A stretch of 64,000 nucleotides of DNA from NCBI RefSeq assembly GCF_950023065.1, contig NC_088681.1:34072836-34136835 (forward strand), given 5' to 3'. Source of the stretch: Planococcus citri (Eukaryota; Arthropoda; Insecta; Hemiptera; Pseudococcidae). Position 1 is the first letter of the stretch. Each line of letters begins with the position of its first letter. Position numbers and translations under genes: made by a program. This document shows, piece after piece, positions 36,029-48,660 of the stretch. Under the pieces are notes generated by a model. It was not told the origin of the DNA. It saw nothing but the letters and a program-made list of their open reading frames with translations, and ran no database searches.

Positions 36029-36157
36029 AATTTGCTGTTTTATTACGATTCGGAAGCTTGTAATCGACCGTCTGGAGTTGTATTTTTGGAAGGATGTTAT
36101 TGCGAGAGAATCATTACCACTACTGGTTGTACCAAAAAGGACTTGCACGATAAACAG
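36029..36157 (+). CDS. RASGRF: RasGRF-like gene, internal exon A (first half of N-terminal PH domain)
   Basis: This is an internal coding exon of a Ras guanine-nucleotide exchange factor; RasGRF proteins load GTP onto Ras, and their N-terminal PH domain helps membrane and calcium-dependent recruitment. The exon is 129 nt (43 codons), phase 0 at both ends. It follows a strong pyrimidine tract ending TTTTCATTTCAG and precedes donor CAG|GTAATT. The peptide begins NLLFYYDSEACNRPSG, continues VVFLEGCYCERI and ends LHDKQ. This matches the PH strand region of RASGRF1/2, which reads NLLFYF...RPSG...LLEGC...EKQ from family knowledge. The phase and end residue fit exon B exactly. Upstream PH residues (the part ending WFALxQ in the family) must come from an exon outside this window or one I could not find. 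The Dbl-homology, second PH, REM and CDC25 domains would lie further downstream. Other PH proteins are possible but fit less well. Confidence 0.8.
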
Positions 36158-37905
36158 GTAATTTTCAATTTCAAAAAATTACTCACCTAGTATTCCTACC
36201 TAGGTCAAGGGAATATTATGGAGATTATTCCTGTAGGTATTTCTATTATGGAAGTTGGCATATTGAAAGTACATACGTATGTATACCTACATACCTCCGT
36301 TGAAAACATAAAGGAGGAAAAAAGCTAGACAGTGTCTATTTCTATAATACGTATTCTTAATATCGAGTATGGTCTACGAAATTTTTTCAATTTCATTATC
36401 GATATCGATTTGAGCCGTACACATATTATTTGTAGATTCATTTTCATTTACTTTTGCATTACGTAGAAAAATTGATCGCAGAATGTTTCTTTCTTTTGTT
36501 TAATTCGTTTCTTTTGTATTCGAAAACATTTTCGAGGTATATATTGGCCTACTTCGAGCTCCACAATAAGCGCCAATCTTTATAAGAAAATCTAATATAA
36601 TATCCTAGAGGTGATCAGTGTAAAGAAAGGCTACAGTATTACTTCGCTTTTTCAAATTACGTTAAATTCCAATGAAAACCGTAACAATTTTTTTACGTTA
36701 CCGAAAACTAATAAAGTTATCGAAACCTTCCATCTCACTAATGTTTCTTTTCTTCTTGAACATTCTTGCTTTATTAGTAAATCTAAATCTTGACACCAAG
36801 TATGGAGGCGAATTTTTTTTCGTTTCTTTCCTCTTGTAAATTATCTTCACCATCGAGTTTAATATGAATCGAAAAGATAAACTATTGTTCACGAGGTAAA
36901 AAAAATCACTTATAGGAGTACAGAGATATGTACTTGTACCTAATGATGAGATAAGAACTAAATAGGTACTTATTACTTTACAACCATAAACTGAAAAACC
37001 CAATACCTACTTTCTAAAATTTTATCTTATCGAGTCACGTAATTTTTCTAATAATTACATTGAAACCAGCGTACCTATTATTAATGTCACATTCATCTTT
37101 TAAAAAACGTGGAAAGCTCAAGTAGGGAACATACCTATATGGTTCGTGGATAATGTAAATGTCGCCTACCTACGCGCTACTCATTTTAAAACCTACTTTG
37201 AAAAACTTTCTGATGCGCGATTTTATTGTTCATTCAAAAAACGTAGGTATCATGAATTGGATCAATTTGTTTTTCAATTGAAATTGGTTTATAGAATCGT
37301 TTCGGGTGTTTTTGAAATTATTTTAGCGTTAAAGTCCCAACGTGCGAATTTTATTCTCGAAGGCATCACACCCACGTGTTGGGTACTCAAATCATACATA
37401 CAAACTTGATAGGGTAACCGTGTGAACCTTTCGGCTCCGATTAAAAAAATGCTCTCATAATTGGAAAGAGGTGTGTCAAACCTTTCTCACGTCTCTTCGA
37501 AAGAACGCAGAATTTCTGTTGTAAAGTCATCGGAAAAATTTGTTTCCCTCCAGCTGGAATTTCCTCAGAATGGTATTATTTATAAGAATATTTTGATAAG
37601 GTGAGCTGTGGAAAATAGACGTTGATAAATTTGAAAATGTTCAGTGAGTAGTCTAGTGCCTATCTCTTGTAAACTTGTAAGTTACCGTGAAAGATAGTGC
37701 ATTTTAAAAGAGATCAATGCTGAATTCGAATCTGGTCTCGATAACTGTAAATACATACCATAAATAATCACCACTATTACATATTTTTCAAGTAATTGCC
37801 CATTTCACATCTCTCAGTTTGAACGAAACCAAGCTTGATCGAAAAAACATGTTATAAACCCTGTTTTTGGCTTATTCCGAAACGGATTTCAGGCAGTTTC
37901 AATCC

Positions 37906-38697
37906 GGTGATTTCCACTTGCGCTTTTCCTTCAATTTTTTTTGACCAGTTGCGCTTTTCCAAGCCTAATTTTTTAAATACCACTTGCGCTTCTTAAAAAC
38001 CAGTTTCAGGGGTTCTCAAAGTTTGGAAATTTTGCTAGTACGAGTATGTTTGTGCAAAGTCGTTCTTTTATGGCGTTGATATTGGATTAGGTACTGTGCG
38101 GAAGGTATGCAGATCGATTGAGACCTCCTGCAGAAAATTTTTTCAATTTTTTATTTTGGCCAGTTTTTTCCAAAACGATTTTTTTTTCATGATTGTTTGT
38201 CGGATAATGTGTGTATTTAGCGTTTATAATTTTATATTTCATTTAATCGGCATTACTCCCCTTGGTGAGTTCAGACGGAGGATTACCATTACCGTGTATG
38301 TAGACAGTACCTACGAGAGTATATATATAAAAAAATACTCCCATTGGTGAGTTCAGACGGAGGATTACCATTACCGTGTATGTAGACAGTACCTACGAGA
38401 GTATATATAAAAAAAAAAAAAGCGCATGAACGAACGAATGTTCAGGAATGAGGAAAAAACAAGAGCCACAAAAACACAGCTCTTCGATTGTTTAGGTATG
38501 TTAGGTACGTAATAAAAATAATTCGTTCGTTCGTTCATCAGTTTGTATCTTTCAATTCTTTCAATTTTGGGAACACATTCGGAATTTTAAACAACAGAAA
38601 AGCGCAAGTGGGTAAGAATTAATGCTTCTACTGAAAAGCGCAACTGACCAAAAAAAAATCGAAAAAATAGGGGAAAAAGCGCAACTGGTATAGAGCC
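37906..38697. mobile_element. Foldback element with CASTTGCGCTTTT arrays, in a 9-bp duplication
   Basis: TTTCAATCC occurs at 37897-37905 and 38698-38706, bracketing 792 bp. The left arm holds CACTTGCGCTTTT (37915-37927), CAGTTGCGCTTTT (37946-37958) and CACTTGCGCTT (37981-37991). The right arm holds the reverse complements at 38598-38610, 38634-38646 and 38675-38687. Inside are an 82-bp tandem repeat (38254-38410) and inverted GAACGAACGAAT / ATTCGTTCGTTC words (about 38427 and 38520). No transposase is encoded. It interrupts family A sequence. Confidence 0.7.
38254..38410 (+). repeat. 82-bp tandem duplication
   Basis: The unit TACTCCC...TTGGTGAGTTCAGACGGAGG...GTATATATA occurs at 38254-38335 and again from 38336. 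The core from TTGGTGAG to GAGAGTATATATA is identical; only the A-run length and one base before TTGG differ. Confidence 0.9.
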
Positions 38698-38749
38698 TTT
38701 CAATCCATTTTGGAGCCTCCTGCATGTTTTTCGAAACTTCAGTTTTTTA

Positions 38750-39410
38750 AAAAATGCTACAAAATCTGTCCGAATTAACTTTAGCATGTTCTGTGCAGAG
38801 TATATTTCAGCTTTCCAAGGGACTCCATTTCATGAAATTTTGTAGAAATTTGAAGTTTCGAAAATCTACCGGAAGCTTCAGTAAGTACCTACTTTCTAAA
38901 AAGACGATAGAAGCCGACTTCATGGCGTATCGAAATTAGTTTTCAGAATGAAGTTCGACCTTTCAACGGCATTTGATAACATTTCGTGGAAATTCATGAG
39001 TTTTAAAAATCTGCTGGAGACTCCAGGAATTTTCAAAAAGTCGCTGAAGGCTCCAAAATGACTTGAATCCACCTGAAGTCGTCTTGAGAGGGTGTTAAAA
39101 TTGAAGTGTAGAGTTAATTTCAGCTTTCCATCTCCATTTCATAAAATTTTGTAAAAGTTTGAAGTTTCAAAAATTTTCTGGAGGCTCCAGGAATTTTCAA
39201 AAGTCTGCTGGAGTCTCCAAAATGACTTGAAATTCACCTACAGTGCTTCGTAGCTTATTGAAATTCGTTTGCAGAATAAATTTCGGCTTTCCAACTCCAT
39301 TTGATGACATTTTGTGGAAATTTCAAGTTTCAAAAATCTGCTGGAGGCTCAAGAACTACTCAAAACGGTTTGAAACATTTGGCAGGTCAAAAATAAGGTA
39401 TATTCCAAAT
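38750..39410 (+). repeat. Degenerate ~160-bp tandem array within family A
   Basis: The landmark TTTCAGCTTTCCA or a variant appears at about 38805, 38954, 39118, 39281 and 39410. Each unit then shows CCATTTCATAAAATTTTGT-like sequence, AAGTTTCAAAAATCTGCTGG and GCTCCAAAATGACTTGAA. Spacings are 149, 164, 163 and 129 bp. Confidence 0.7.
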
Positions 39411-40470
39411 TTCAGCTTTCTAGATCAATTTGGTAAAATTTTGATTTTTTCCTTCATATTTTGGCCTAAATTTGATTTTCAAAAACTCACAAAAAATCGA
39501 AAAAGGCACTTTAGTACTAGAATTTTTGACAGATGAAGAATTTTTGCCTACTCTTTCGATCTACCTTTGTCCGGTTTAAAAAATTTCGTGCAAGTCCTAT
39601 GTTGGAACACAAAATCTGTGATTTCGGCTGACCTGTCAATCAAAATGGCCGCCATTTTGTAAGTAGGGCCACTTTTTTTTGAGGACAGTGGCTAGAAATG
39701 TTCCTTAAGAATATCCCTTTAAGAAAAAAAAAATTCTTCAATTCAACAACCACACATTAAAACCTGCTAATTTTGGGCTGTTCTGAAGCCTCCAGCGATT
39801 TTTCGATTTTCTCCAGAAAATTCAAATTACTCTGGAAAGGTCAAAAATGAACTTTAGGACCTTTAACTTTGGTTGATGCTTTTTGACCACTTTTTCGACT
39901 GTTTTAAGGGGTTACCGCGAGATTCCAAGAATTCCAGTTCAGAAGTGAATTTATGACCAATTCTTTCCAGACAAAAAACTGAAAAAAATCAAATTTTCAA
40001 AGAAAGTGTATAACAAAAGGTTTTTTCAACCGAGTGTCTACACGATACCCGACTCGAAAAGAGTCTCAATTTGATCTTTTTTGAGCCTTCAACGAGTTCT
40101 CCAGAAATCTCGAATCGCTCTGAAGGGTCCAAAAATGAACTTTAGAACCTATAACATTGGTCAGTAGGTACTTATGTGGTATCCTTCCGACTGTTTTTAT
40201 AAGTTCCTGCACTTCAATTGTGCCTGATCAAATATTCAGATTCCAGTAAATAAATAAAAATTTTAAAGAAGTATGACTTTTCTGACACTCCTGAAATTTT
40301 GAGGTAACCTCCTAAAATGATCGAGTAGGTACTAAATAAGCACTGACCAAATTATAAGTGCTGAAGTTCAATTTGGTCTTTCTATAGAGTGATTTGAAAT
40401 TCCTGGGAAAAATTGAAAAATTGCTGGAGGCTACAGAATGACTCAAAACTAGTAGTTGCTAATGTGTGAG
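39411..40470 (+). repeat. Family A, long copy
   Basis: It contains TTTGGTAAAATTTTGATTTT, GGCCTAAATTTGATTTTCAA and AGAATTTTTGACAGATGAAG in family order. Further modules follow, with GAAGCCTCCAGCGATTTTTC (about 39784) and a GCTGGAGGCTACAGAATGAC variant near 40423. Confidence 0.7.
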
Positions 40471-43015
40471 AGTTGAATTGAAGAAATTATTCAAATTGGT
40501 TCACTTTGCTCGTGAAAATTTTTATTTCATGAAAAAGTTTAAAAATTACCCTTAAAACAGCTTTTTTGAATTTTTAAAGTTTTCAATAATTCACTAAAAA
40601 TGAACTTAAGCACCAGAAATTTTGGTTATGATGGTTTTAGGACATGCTCTTTTGATCTAGCGTGGTTTCATTCAAAACAGAAAGTGCCATGCCATTGTCA
40701 GTTCAAAAGGTTTTCTTCGTAAGGAATTATAATTCCACATGCGTAGTTTTCAATTCAAAATGAACTACCGCTGCGAATTTCATCAAAATCCAATGAACTT
40801 TTGTAGAAGAGACCTTCATCTCAGCATGTAATGTTATCTTCTTTTTTTTCGAAGTTGGGGTGAGATATTTTCATGTTTTTTCCTTGTATCAGTGCCTGAG
40901 GAAGAGAAAGAAAAAAAATTCGAGATCGACATTTTTTTGCTTAAAGGATAAAGAACTCAGCCATAAAAGCAATGACCTCGTTTCGTTCCTAAAATACTCA
41001 CATGCCTTTTATTCATCGAGTGGAACTTTTAATGACGATTATTGTATGTAAAAGTGGAGTGTTTCGTATACTTAGATGGAAAACTCGTAAACTTATTATT
41101 TAAGTAGGTGTATCAGTTTTCATTTATTCAAATCTGGTTGGATGGATACTTATTTGTTGGAAAATTTCTCCATTAACTATAGCTTTCGTATACTACATAT
41201 ATTGATAAAAGATCTAATAATACGATTACACTCCAAAAAAAATAATAATAATAATGTTCGGTATTTTTGTCGAGCAATAAAGAACTAATCATTAGAATAG
41301 TGTTTTCGAATAAAAGTATTCGCTTATAAAAGAGTTATAAGGAAAAGATGTGTAAAACCCGATTAAGGATAAAATACTCGGAGTTGTTTACAGATTACTT
41401 CCTCGTTTTCATTTGTTATACCCACTTGAAAGGTACCTTTTCACAGGAAATTTCTAAAAGTTCTTTCGTACACTAGAAATGATTTGAATACTATAGAAAA
41501 AGGTTACTGCCAGATCAAAAGGTGTAAGTTAGGTCGGAATAATAAAAGTCATATATAGGCAATATAAATGTTTAACTTTTTCTTCGCGTTTATTCTTACA
41601 TAAAAAGTTGAAAATATATTTCGTATTTTGTAAAATTGTTAAAACGGCTTTACTTATCGATGCGAAGAACATTAAAGTTAAAAGTACGTAGAATTCCCCG
41701 AAGTAATAAAACAGAAATATTGTATTTACATTTTCTCCAATCTACACAATGAAATCAACTTTAAACGCCTCAACTTTTTCAATTAAAACTAAGCGGCTTC
41801 CAAGATTGTTCATTTTATCATCACTACTATGATGAAAAATATCAAAAATTACTACGTTTCTATTTACGTAATTCGAATCAAATTGCCAATTTAAAAATTT
41901 TTCATGCGCTTTCGGTTCTTCCTCATGTACCAAAATCTGTAATCGGTACTTTTACTTAGGTATATTTTTAGACTACGCGAAATTTGGTGAAATATTGGTT
42001 TGTTTTGTGATTTTGATAAAGTTACTGAACTGTGAAGTTGAATTTTTCATTTTTCGTGTCTTCTCGTCATCGAATGTAAATAGGTATTTTCTTTTGAAAG
42101 TTCCGATCCGACAAACGTTAAGTATTTTATTAATAATTCATTTCGATTGCTTTGAGCACCATAGACTCGCGTAGCTCGCTTTAGGGAAAAAATTCGTGTT
42201 GTGGAAAATGAGCAGTTATTTTTCTACATGAAAAGTAAATAATAGCCGAGTTTTTCTAGCGCAAGTTTAAATAACAAAAATTTTCGTAACGAATTGTAAA
42301 GAATGTTGTAAAATAAAGAAAAACTTTTATATAAAAGCAAAACAATTTTTAATTAATGTTTCAATTTTGTTATGAAGTAAATCAAAGATCTTGGATTATC
42401 ACGTACTCGGTGAAACTTTTTTCGCTTTTTCATTTTTCAAGTTTATAACTTTTTAATGCATCGCACAGATGATTTCTTTTAAGAGCTAGGTCTGCGAGTG
42501 TTGTCGTATATGGTCATGCCAAATTCAATTTTATTCGCGAGAGAAACTTGGTATTTTTACAAGTGTGACTTTAAGACAATTTTCTCGGAAATGGTTTATA
42601 TTGTTTTAGTTTAGGATGCCTTGTTTTTTATTTATTTACATACGTAGCATTTTTTGCCCTAATTTTGGGGGTTTGGTTATTTTCCAGCACGAATATGTTT
42701 CGTTTAGGAATTTAATCACGTTTGAAAATTTCAACTTTCTAGTGACGGGATTTTTATATGTAATAGAGAATTTTTAGAAACGTTTTCAATAAGAATTTGG
42801 AGATTTTTAATGAAATCTGTCTGTGGCATGATAACATTTGCTGATAAAGTAGGTAGCTTTTATTTTGAAAGTTCAATCATTATTACTTCCTATTGCCAAA
42901 TTGGTTCCTGTACATTGGATATTGATGCTCGTTTGTGACCCACTTGACCGAGTATACACAATTTTTCCAAAATCTGTGTATTCCAGTTTAGAATCATATT
43001 TGATTTTATGGCATT
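40471..43015. other. AT-rich intronic stretch, no gene seen
   Basis: No splice-flanked coding frame, inverted-repeat element or simple repeat of note was seen here. Short frames of 60-63 codons on both strands carry no recognisable motif. Confidence 0.5.
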
Positions 43016-43480
43016 TTTCGATAATCCAGAATTGTCAAAAAGTTTAAAACGACTTGAAACCACTTGAAGTCAACTGGGAATGTCGATCTCCTCCAGTCTA
43101 CTCAGTATATTGAAATTAGAATACACAGTAAATTTGAGCTTTCCAGCTTCATATTTGTACCTATTCAACTATCAAAAATCTTCTGGAAGCTCCATGAACT
43201 GCTCAAAACGGTTCGAAACCGTTTCCAAACGATTTGGCGAGTGGAAAATTGGGTATATGCCAAATTTTAGCTTTCTAGGTCCATTTGGTAAAATTTTGAT
43301 TATTTTTAGCCCAAATTTGATGTTCAAAAATTCATCAAAAATCTATAATAAATTATGCACTTCCGCTCTTGAAATTTTTACTAGTGATATATGTATGTTT
43401 GGATGCTTTGTTGATCTGGGTTTGTCCAGTTCTAAAATTGTTGTGCCAGTGTGGACATCTCCTTTGTGAACATATTCTTG
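43016..43480 (+). repeat. Family A copy
   Basis: It contains AACGACTTGAAACCACTTGA, AAATTTGAGCTTTCCAGCTT, TTTTAGCTTTCTAGGTCCAT, TTTGGTAAAATTTTGATTAT and CTTGAAATTTTTACTAGTGA. The overlapping frames at 43064-43656 derive from the repeat. Confidence 0.75.
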
Positions 43481-45400
43481 GTCCCAGGTGGGGGTTACGA
43501 AAGGGGGTTATTCGCTTTAAAAAAGTTGAACTACCAACGGTCCGTGGTAATGCTTTAATGTCTGTGAAAAGTTCAACCGATAAATTTCAAAAATTAGGAG
43601 AAGTTGAACTGAACAATCAGATTGTGATATTTGAAAAAGAAATTGAATTTGAATGATTTTTCTCAGTTGTTTACAAAAAATCAAGTTGATTAAATTTTAC
43701 TATAAAATTTTAATAGCTGGAATTTTTTTCGATTGTTTATCTCAATTTTTTCATAAGACTCGCAAAGGAAAAATTAAATGCTTCAAAACGCAAACCTTTT
43801 TTCCTTTTTTTTAACAACTTCGACAGCTCACCAGGGAAAATTGTTACATCTTAACAAAATTTGAGTAAAACAGGAAAAATCATGCAGGAGTTGCAGCATC
43901 AGAATTTTTCAACAAAAAAAATTTTCATTTTAGAAGAGTCCTGGACTTGTTTCGAAAATACCTATCAATTTGAATTTTTGATCTTTTTATATTATTTTTT
44001 TTTGGAATTTGATGTTTTTTTTTGTTTTTTCCTTTTTTTTTTTTTTTTTTTTTTTTTAGTGATTTCCCCATTCTTACATTGGAATGAGAAACTTTTATCT
44101 GAATTTCTCCTTTAAGTTTCAAAATAAAACTTCCGCTAATTTTCGAAATCTTTGCGTTATTTCTGCTTGCAAAAAATTTTATTTTATTCAAAACAGCAGT
44201 TTTTTAAAACTCAGAAACACAAAAATTTTGCCTATTCTTTGTTGAAATTGAAATTCCAAAAGCGTTATTTTACTTCATTTTATTCCAATTTGCTGCGTAA
44301 AAATTTCCCTTGTGAGCTGTCGAAGTTTTTGAAAAAAGGGATTGAAATTTTGTGATTTGGAGCATTCCATTATTGCTTTGAGGGTCTTGTTCAATTTTTT
44401 TTTCAAACATCAGTTCAACTTTTCTCATGAGAATTCTTGAAATTTAATTCTAGAGTTGATATTTTTTTTTCGTATTCTCCAAAAATTTTGAAATCAATCC
44501 TTTTTTCATAACCTCTTCCCTGAGTGAAAATTTTCTTCCAAGATTCGTTTCTCAAGTATCCACGTTTCAGAGCTGAAAAAATCTACATGACAATAAAAAG
44601 TTCGAAAATGAATAAAGTAAAGTTACTGATTCTTAGCATTTTGGATGAATTTTCATCCTTTCTCTCATTCGCCGCAGTTCCTTCATGCTCCAACTACATA
44701 TTTCCAGATTATTCATCATTTTTTCATGACCTAGTCTTACTGAATAACTTTTCTAACGCTTCATATGAAACAATTCACTATGTACTCTATTTATATTTGA
44801 TGAGTGATATGGAGAGATACCTATGTTATTTTGGGAATTTACCTTTGAAACTTCTTTGTAATTTTTTGTTGATGGGGAGGGGTAGGGTGTTGGAAATTCT
44901 GTTTGGAAAATCCTGGCATCGTCGAATCGAGTTAATGGCTTCAAGTTTCAAAAAATAGCACCATTTTCGAAAAAGGTTACAAATAGCTGTCTACTATCAT
45001 TTCATCTCGATAATATACAGACAATTAAGTAAATTGGCGTGTACATCGTACATAACCCTATCAAGTTGTCGTTCCTATCAAAATTGATCTACGATAAAAA
45101 GCCAGACCTCTTTTCAATCATTCTTCATCAGATTAATCTTGTTTTTTCGAAGAATAAAACGCGTAGCACGAAAACTAAAGAAGAAGAAATTAGCTAAAAA
45201 GTTTAAAAATCGATTGAAAAAGTTACAAATCGTTAAATAATTCACAATAAATATTTAATATTTCCGCAGAAACGTCTCGGTATTTTTTTTTTCAATAGGT
45301 GAAGAAAAAACATGAAATTCGCGATGGTTTTTTTTCTTCTTTTTAAATTTAGCTATTTATTAAACCGAAAAATTCAACAGGTAAAAATATGAATTATTCA
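43481..45400. other. AT-rich intronic stretch, no gene seen
   Basis: A T25 run lies at 44033-44057. The frame open at 44524-44958 (144 codons) is the longest + strand frame of the window. It has no known domain, no splice context and a hydrophobic AT-driven composition, so I do not call it a gene. Confidence 0.5.
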
Positions 45401-45423
45401 GAAGTAAACGTGCTCTCGATGCG

Positions 45424-45458
45424 GTACCCATGGTAACCTTACAAATAGGCTGACGTCA
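45424..45458 (+). promoter_or_regulatory. RFX X-box-like and CRE motif pair
   Basis: GTACCCATGGTAAC (45424-45437) fits the RFX X-box consensus GTHNYYATRRNAAC. Thirteen bp later TGACGTCA (45451-45458) is a perfect palindromic cAMP-response element. The pair could mark an intronic enhancer or promoter. This is a motif match only. Confidence 0.35.
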
Positions 45459-45522
45459 CATATTCGATGTAGTTGTTACTGTGTGTGCGGCAATTTGTGT
45501 ACACACAGAAGAAGACGATACA

Positions 45523-45646
45523 GCGACGACGACGACGATGGGATGTACGCTAATGAGATAACTACCGAATGTTGAAATTCTTTACTCATAAAAAGTAGAT
45601 ATAATTTCAACGAGCCAGCCACCGCGACGACGACGACGACGATGGG
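45523..45646. repeat. Two (GAC)n trinucleotide runs
   Basis: GCGACGACGACGACGATG lies at 45523-45540 and GCGACGACGACGACGACG at 45624-45641, both followed by ATGGG. Related GTC runs lie at about 45890-45916 and (GTC)n(GCC)n at 51101-51134. Confidence 0.85.
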
Positions 45647-45659
45647 TAAATCCTCTACG

Positions 45660-48380
45660 AATAGTTAATGGTTTGATGATTTTCCAAAAACAATATACCT
45701 ACCTACTTACTCGTACCTGCGTAGCTGTTTATTTTGTTTATTTTTAGTAGGCATGTCTGTTAAGTTGAAGGGGATTTTAAAATACAAAATTCCTCTCATT
45801 TCCACTGATTTAGCGGCTGAAACTTAATCAAATCATCAAAAAAGATAAATTAAATGTAAACCTGAGTAGGAAAAAAAGAAGAGAAGAAACGTCGTCGTTG
45901 TCGTCCTCGTCGTCCATTTAACATCATTTATTTTTATGGCGCATCGTGAACGCCGTTTTAAATCCAAGTAAATCTCCTTGGTAAAGTGGTTTTTAAGCTA
46001 GGTTAGATTGAAAAAGGATTAAATTTCCAGTTGTATACCGCCGAAGTTATAAAATAATTCGTGAAATTACCGCGAATTATTATAACAGAGAATACCTACA
46101 TTACGGTAGATCTTCTTCCCTTTGGACTTGTCGTCGCTATATTTAGCATAGAAATAAAAAGCCCTTCGCAAACAGTAAGGATTTTATGTGGTATAATGGG
46201 AAATCGAGTGATTGAAAGCGAAAGGTTGAAAGTCTAATGTATATACGATGAGATGTTACAGGTGGTAGTTATGAGGTGTAAATGTTAAAGAAGATTATTT
46301 CTATCGAGATGTCTATAATTTCTAGTTTTAATCATTCCTTCTACGTGGTTTATTTCGCTGCGTTTGTTTGTATTCTGATTTATATTTCGTACGATGTGTT
46401 CTGGAACGTGATGAGCATCTCGTCGTGGAAAATTCCAACCTCTCTGTAAATACTGCCACGCGTACGAGCCATAGAACATACTGTTTAGCGTTTTAATTTT
46501 TTCAAAAAGTCGAAGGGCAACGAGGTAGGTACCTACTTGAAAGTTATATTTTGATTCCAGAAATGTTTTAGACGATGAGTTCGTGGATATTCGTGTAAAT
46601 ATTTACATCGCTAATTTATTTACATTGTTTTCAAACCTTCGAGTATTTTTCTGTGTTGACTGGAGTTTTCATTTTCTGAAAAGTTGATTTCGCGCGAATT
46701 CAAGTTGACTTTGTATTCGTCATTTTGATTCTGTTTACGACGAAATCGAAATTTCGAAAGTAGTCTGAGAGGGTTTCCTCTTGATGTGAAAACTCTCTAT
46801 TCACATTTTTGAACTCTTACTCACTCTCCGCTAAATTACAAAAAAAAACTATTCTTTATATTTTCCAGGAGGGTGAGGGGGAAGTTTACTATGAGTGGGA
46901 GATTATTCAAAAAATTTCCAAGTCCCTTAAGCTAAGAGGACCGAGGGAAGAATTCTCAAAGTAAAGTTATTTTTGAATTTTTTTTGTTGTTGCGAATTTT
47001 GGAATATATCTCCTGTTGAATCTGTGCAGTATTCACTATTCAGTCACTCCGCTAAAAATTGCGATTTGAATTTTTAAACATCCCGATTTTTTGACTTTGA
47101 AATTCAATATCACTTTTAGTCTTCTATAGATGGCTTGAAAATTGAAAGATCGCGAAAATTATGAATAATGATCAATTTTATGGCACTGCTCTGTTGAAAA
47201 TTTCATTTCTGAAAGACGAACGCCAGATTTGTTCTCAGCAGGTTGAAACCCGATTCCAAGAAGTAGTTTTTTTTGTGATCATTCTGATGAAAGGGAAAGT
47301 CAGGAAAAATCAATTTTCTTCCTGGTTGTTAAAAAGATTTTGTTGGCTTTTCATTTTGTTTTCAAGTGTTTTGCTTTTCAGTCTTTTAAAAAAAATTGTT
47401 GTTTTTGAGACTTTGCATTTTTGTACCTTGTTTCGATTTTTTTAAAAGGGGTTTTCGTTCGCATTTCAATTTCGTTTTCGGAATTTTTTGATTTTGGGAT
47501 TTGTGTTTTTGGTTTTGAATTCGTTTTTAATATTTTATTTTTGGTTTTTTCCAAGTTTCCCTCCATGTTCAGTTTTTTTCTCAGAATTCTCAGTTTTCAT
47601 TTCAGAGTTATGATTATATTATTTTTTTAGATTTTTATTTCGTTTTGAGGTATTTTAATTCTCATTTATTGTTTTCAATTTGTTTTATTTGGTTTTTAGT
47701 TTCTGTTTCGTTTTTGAAACATCTTTCAATATTTTTACCTAATTAATACGAAATATTTGCGAAATTTTTTTTTTCAAAACACGAATCTTTACTAGAAATG
47801 GATGATTTGCAAATTTTCAACCGCTTAATGGAACCCTAAAAGCGGTGTTGGATTTTGGATTTTTAAATTAATCATACATATAGAATTAGGCAAAGTTTTC
47901 AAAAGGGGGAGCTGGACCCTAGGAAAAGAAGGGGTGGTTCTGCAAGAAAGATTTTCCAATAAAAGTTGTTCCTTGAAAGCTTTCCTACAGTTTTTGTTCT
48001 TACAAAAAAATCATTTAACGCCAACCTACAGTCTCAAAATAGCAAAAAAAAACAAAAACAAAAAAAACGTTAAAATCACGTTTTAATGATTTCAACGAAG
48101 TGAAATCTCAGAATTTGACCAAAAAAGCTCAATTATGAAGTTACGGGAAAAATCATCTGAAAAATTATCGAGCACTTGCTAGCGCGTTTCAAATGTAAAT
48201 TATTCAATTTAATTGAAAAAATATGCATAAACGACTTTTTTAGGGGTGCCTAAAATGGGGGGCTCTAAAAAAAGTGTTCAAAATTACAAATATACAGGGA
48301 GGTTAATTGAACTTTTTCATCTAAATAATCGAATATATACCTCAAAACGTTGCGTTTGGCGCAAATCGCAGGTTTATAGT
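45660..48380. other. AT-rich intronic stretch, no gene seen
   Basis: Palindromic GTAGGTACCTAC occurs near 46525. T- and GTTTTT-rich low-complexity sequence fills 47320-47720. No supported exon is present. Confidence 0.5.
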
Positions 48381-48632
48381 TTTCCAGGGGTTCCCAAAAT
48401 ATCGAAATTGCGAAAAATTGGAAAATTGGATTTTTGAGCACCAGCAAAAAGTTTTATTGAGCTCAAAATTTGGTGGGATGGAGTTCTTTCAGATACTGAT
48501 GAACTGTAATTAGCTTTTTAGCGAGGTTCAAATGAGTAGAATCAAAATGGTGGTTCCAAAATTTTCAAAAAATTAAAACCTCATCAATATTCTGCCCCCA
48601 AGGGTTGAAAATAGAACAATCACCTCACATAA

Positions 48633-48660
48633 CATTGATCTGGTTCTAACAGGTAAGTAC
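48633..48660 (+). promoter_or_regulatory. Candidate recursive splice site in the 26-kb intron
   Basis: The sequence CTGGTTCTAACAG is followed immediately by GTAAGTAC, with AG at 48651-48652 and GT at 48653-48654. The donor half is perfect, while the pyrimidine tract is only moderate. It sits close to the middle of the intron, 12.5 kb after exon A and 13.6 kb before exon B. One such match in 26 kb could be chance. Confidence 0.25.

Noticed and set aside
44524..44958. Plus-strand frame of 144 codons
   Set aside because: No recognisable domain, no splice or promoter context, and AT-driven Phe/Leu/Tyr richness; probably chance.
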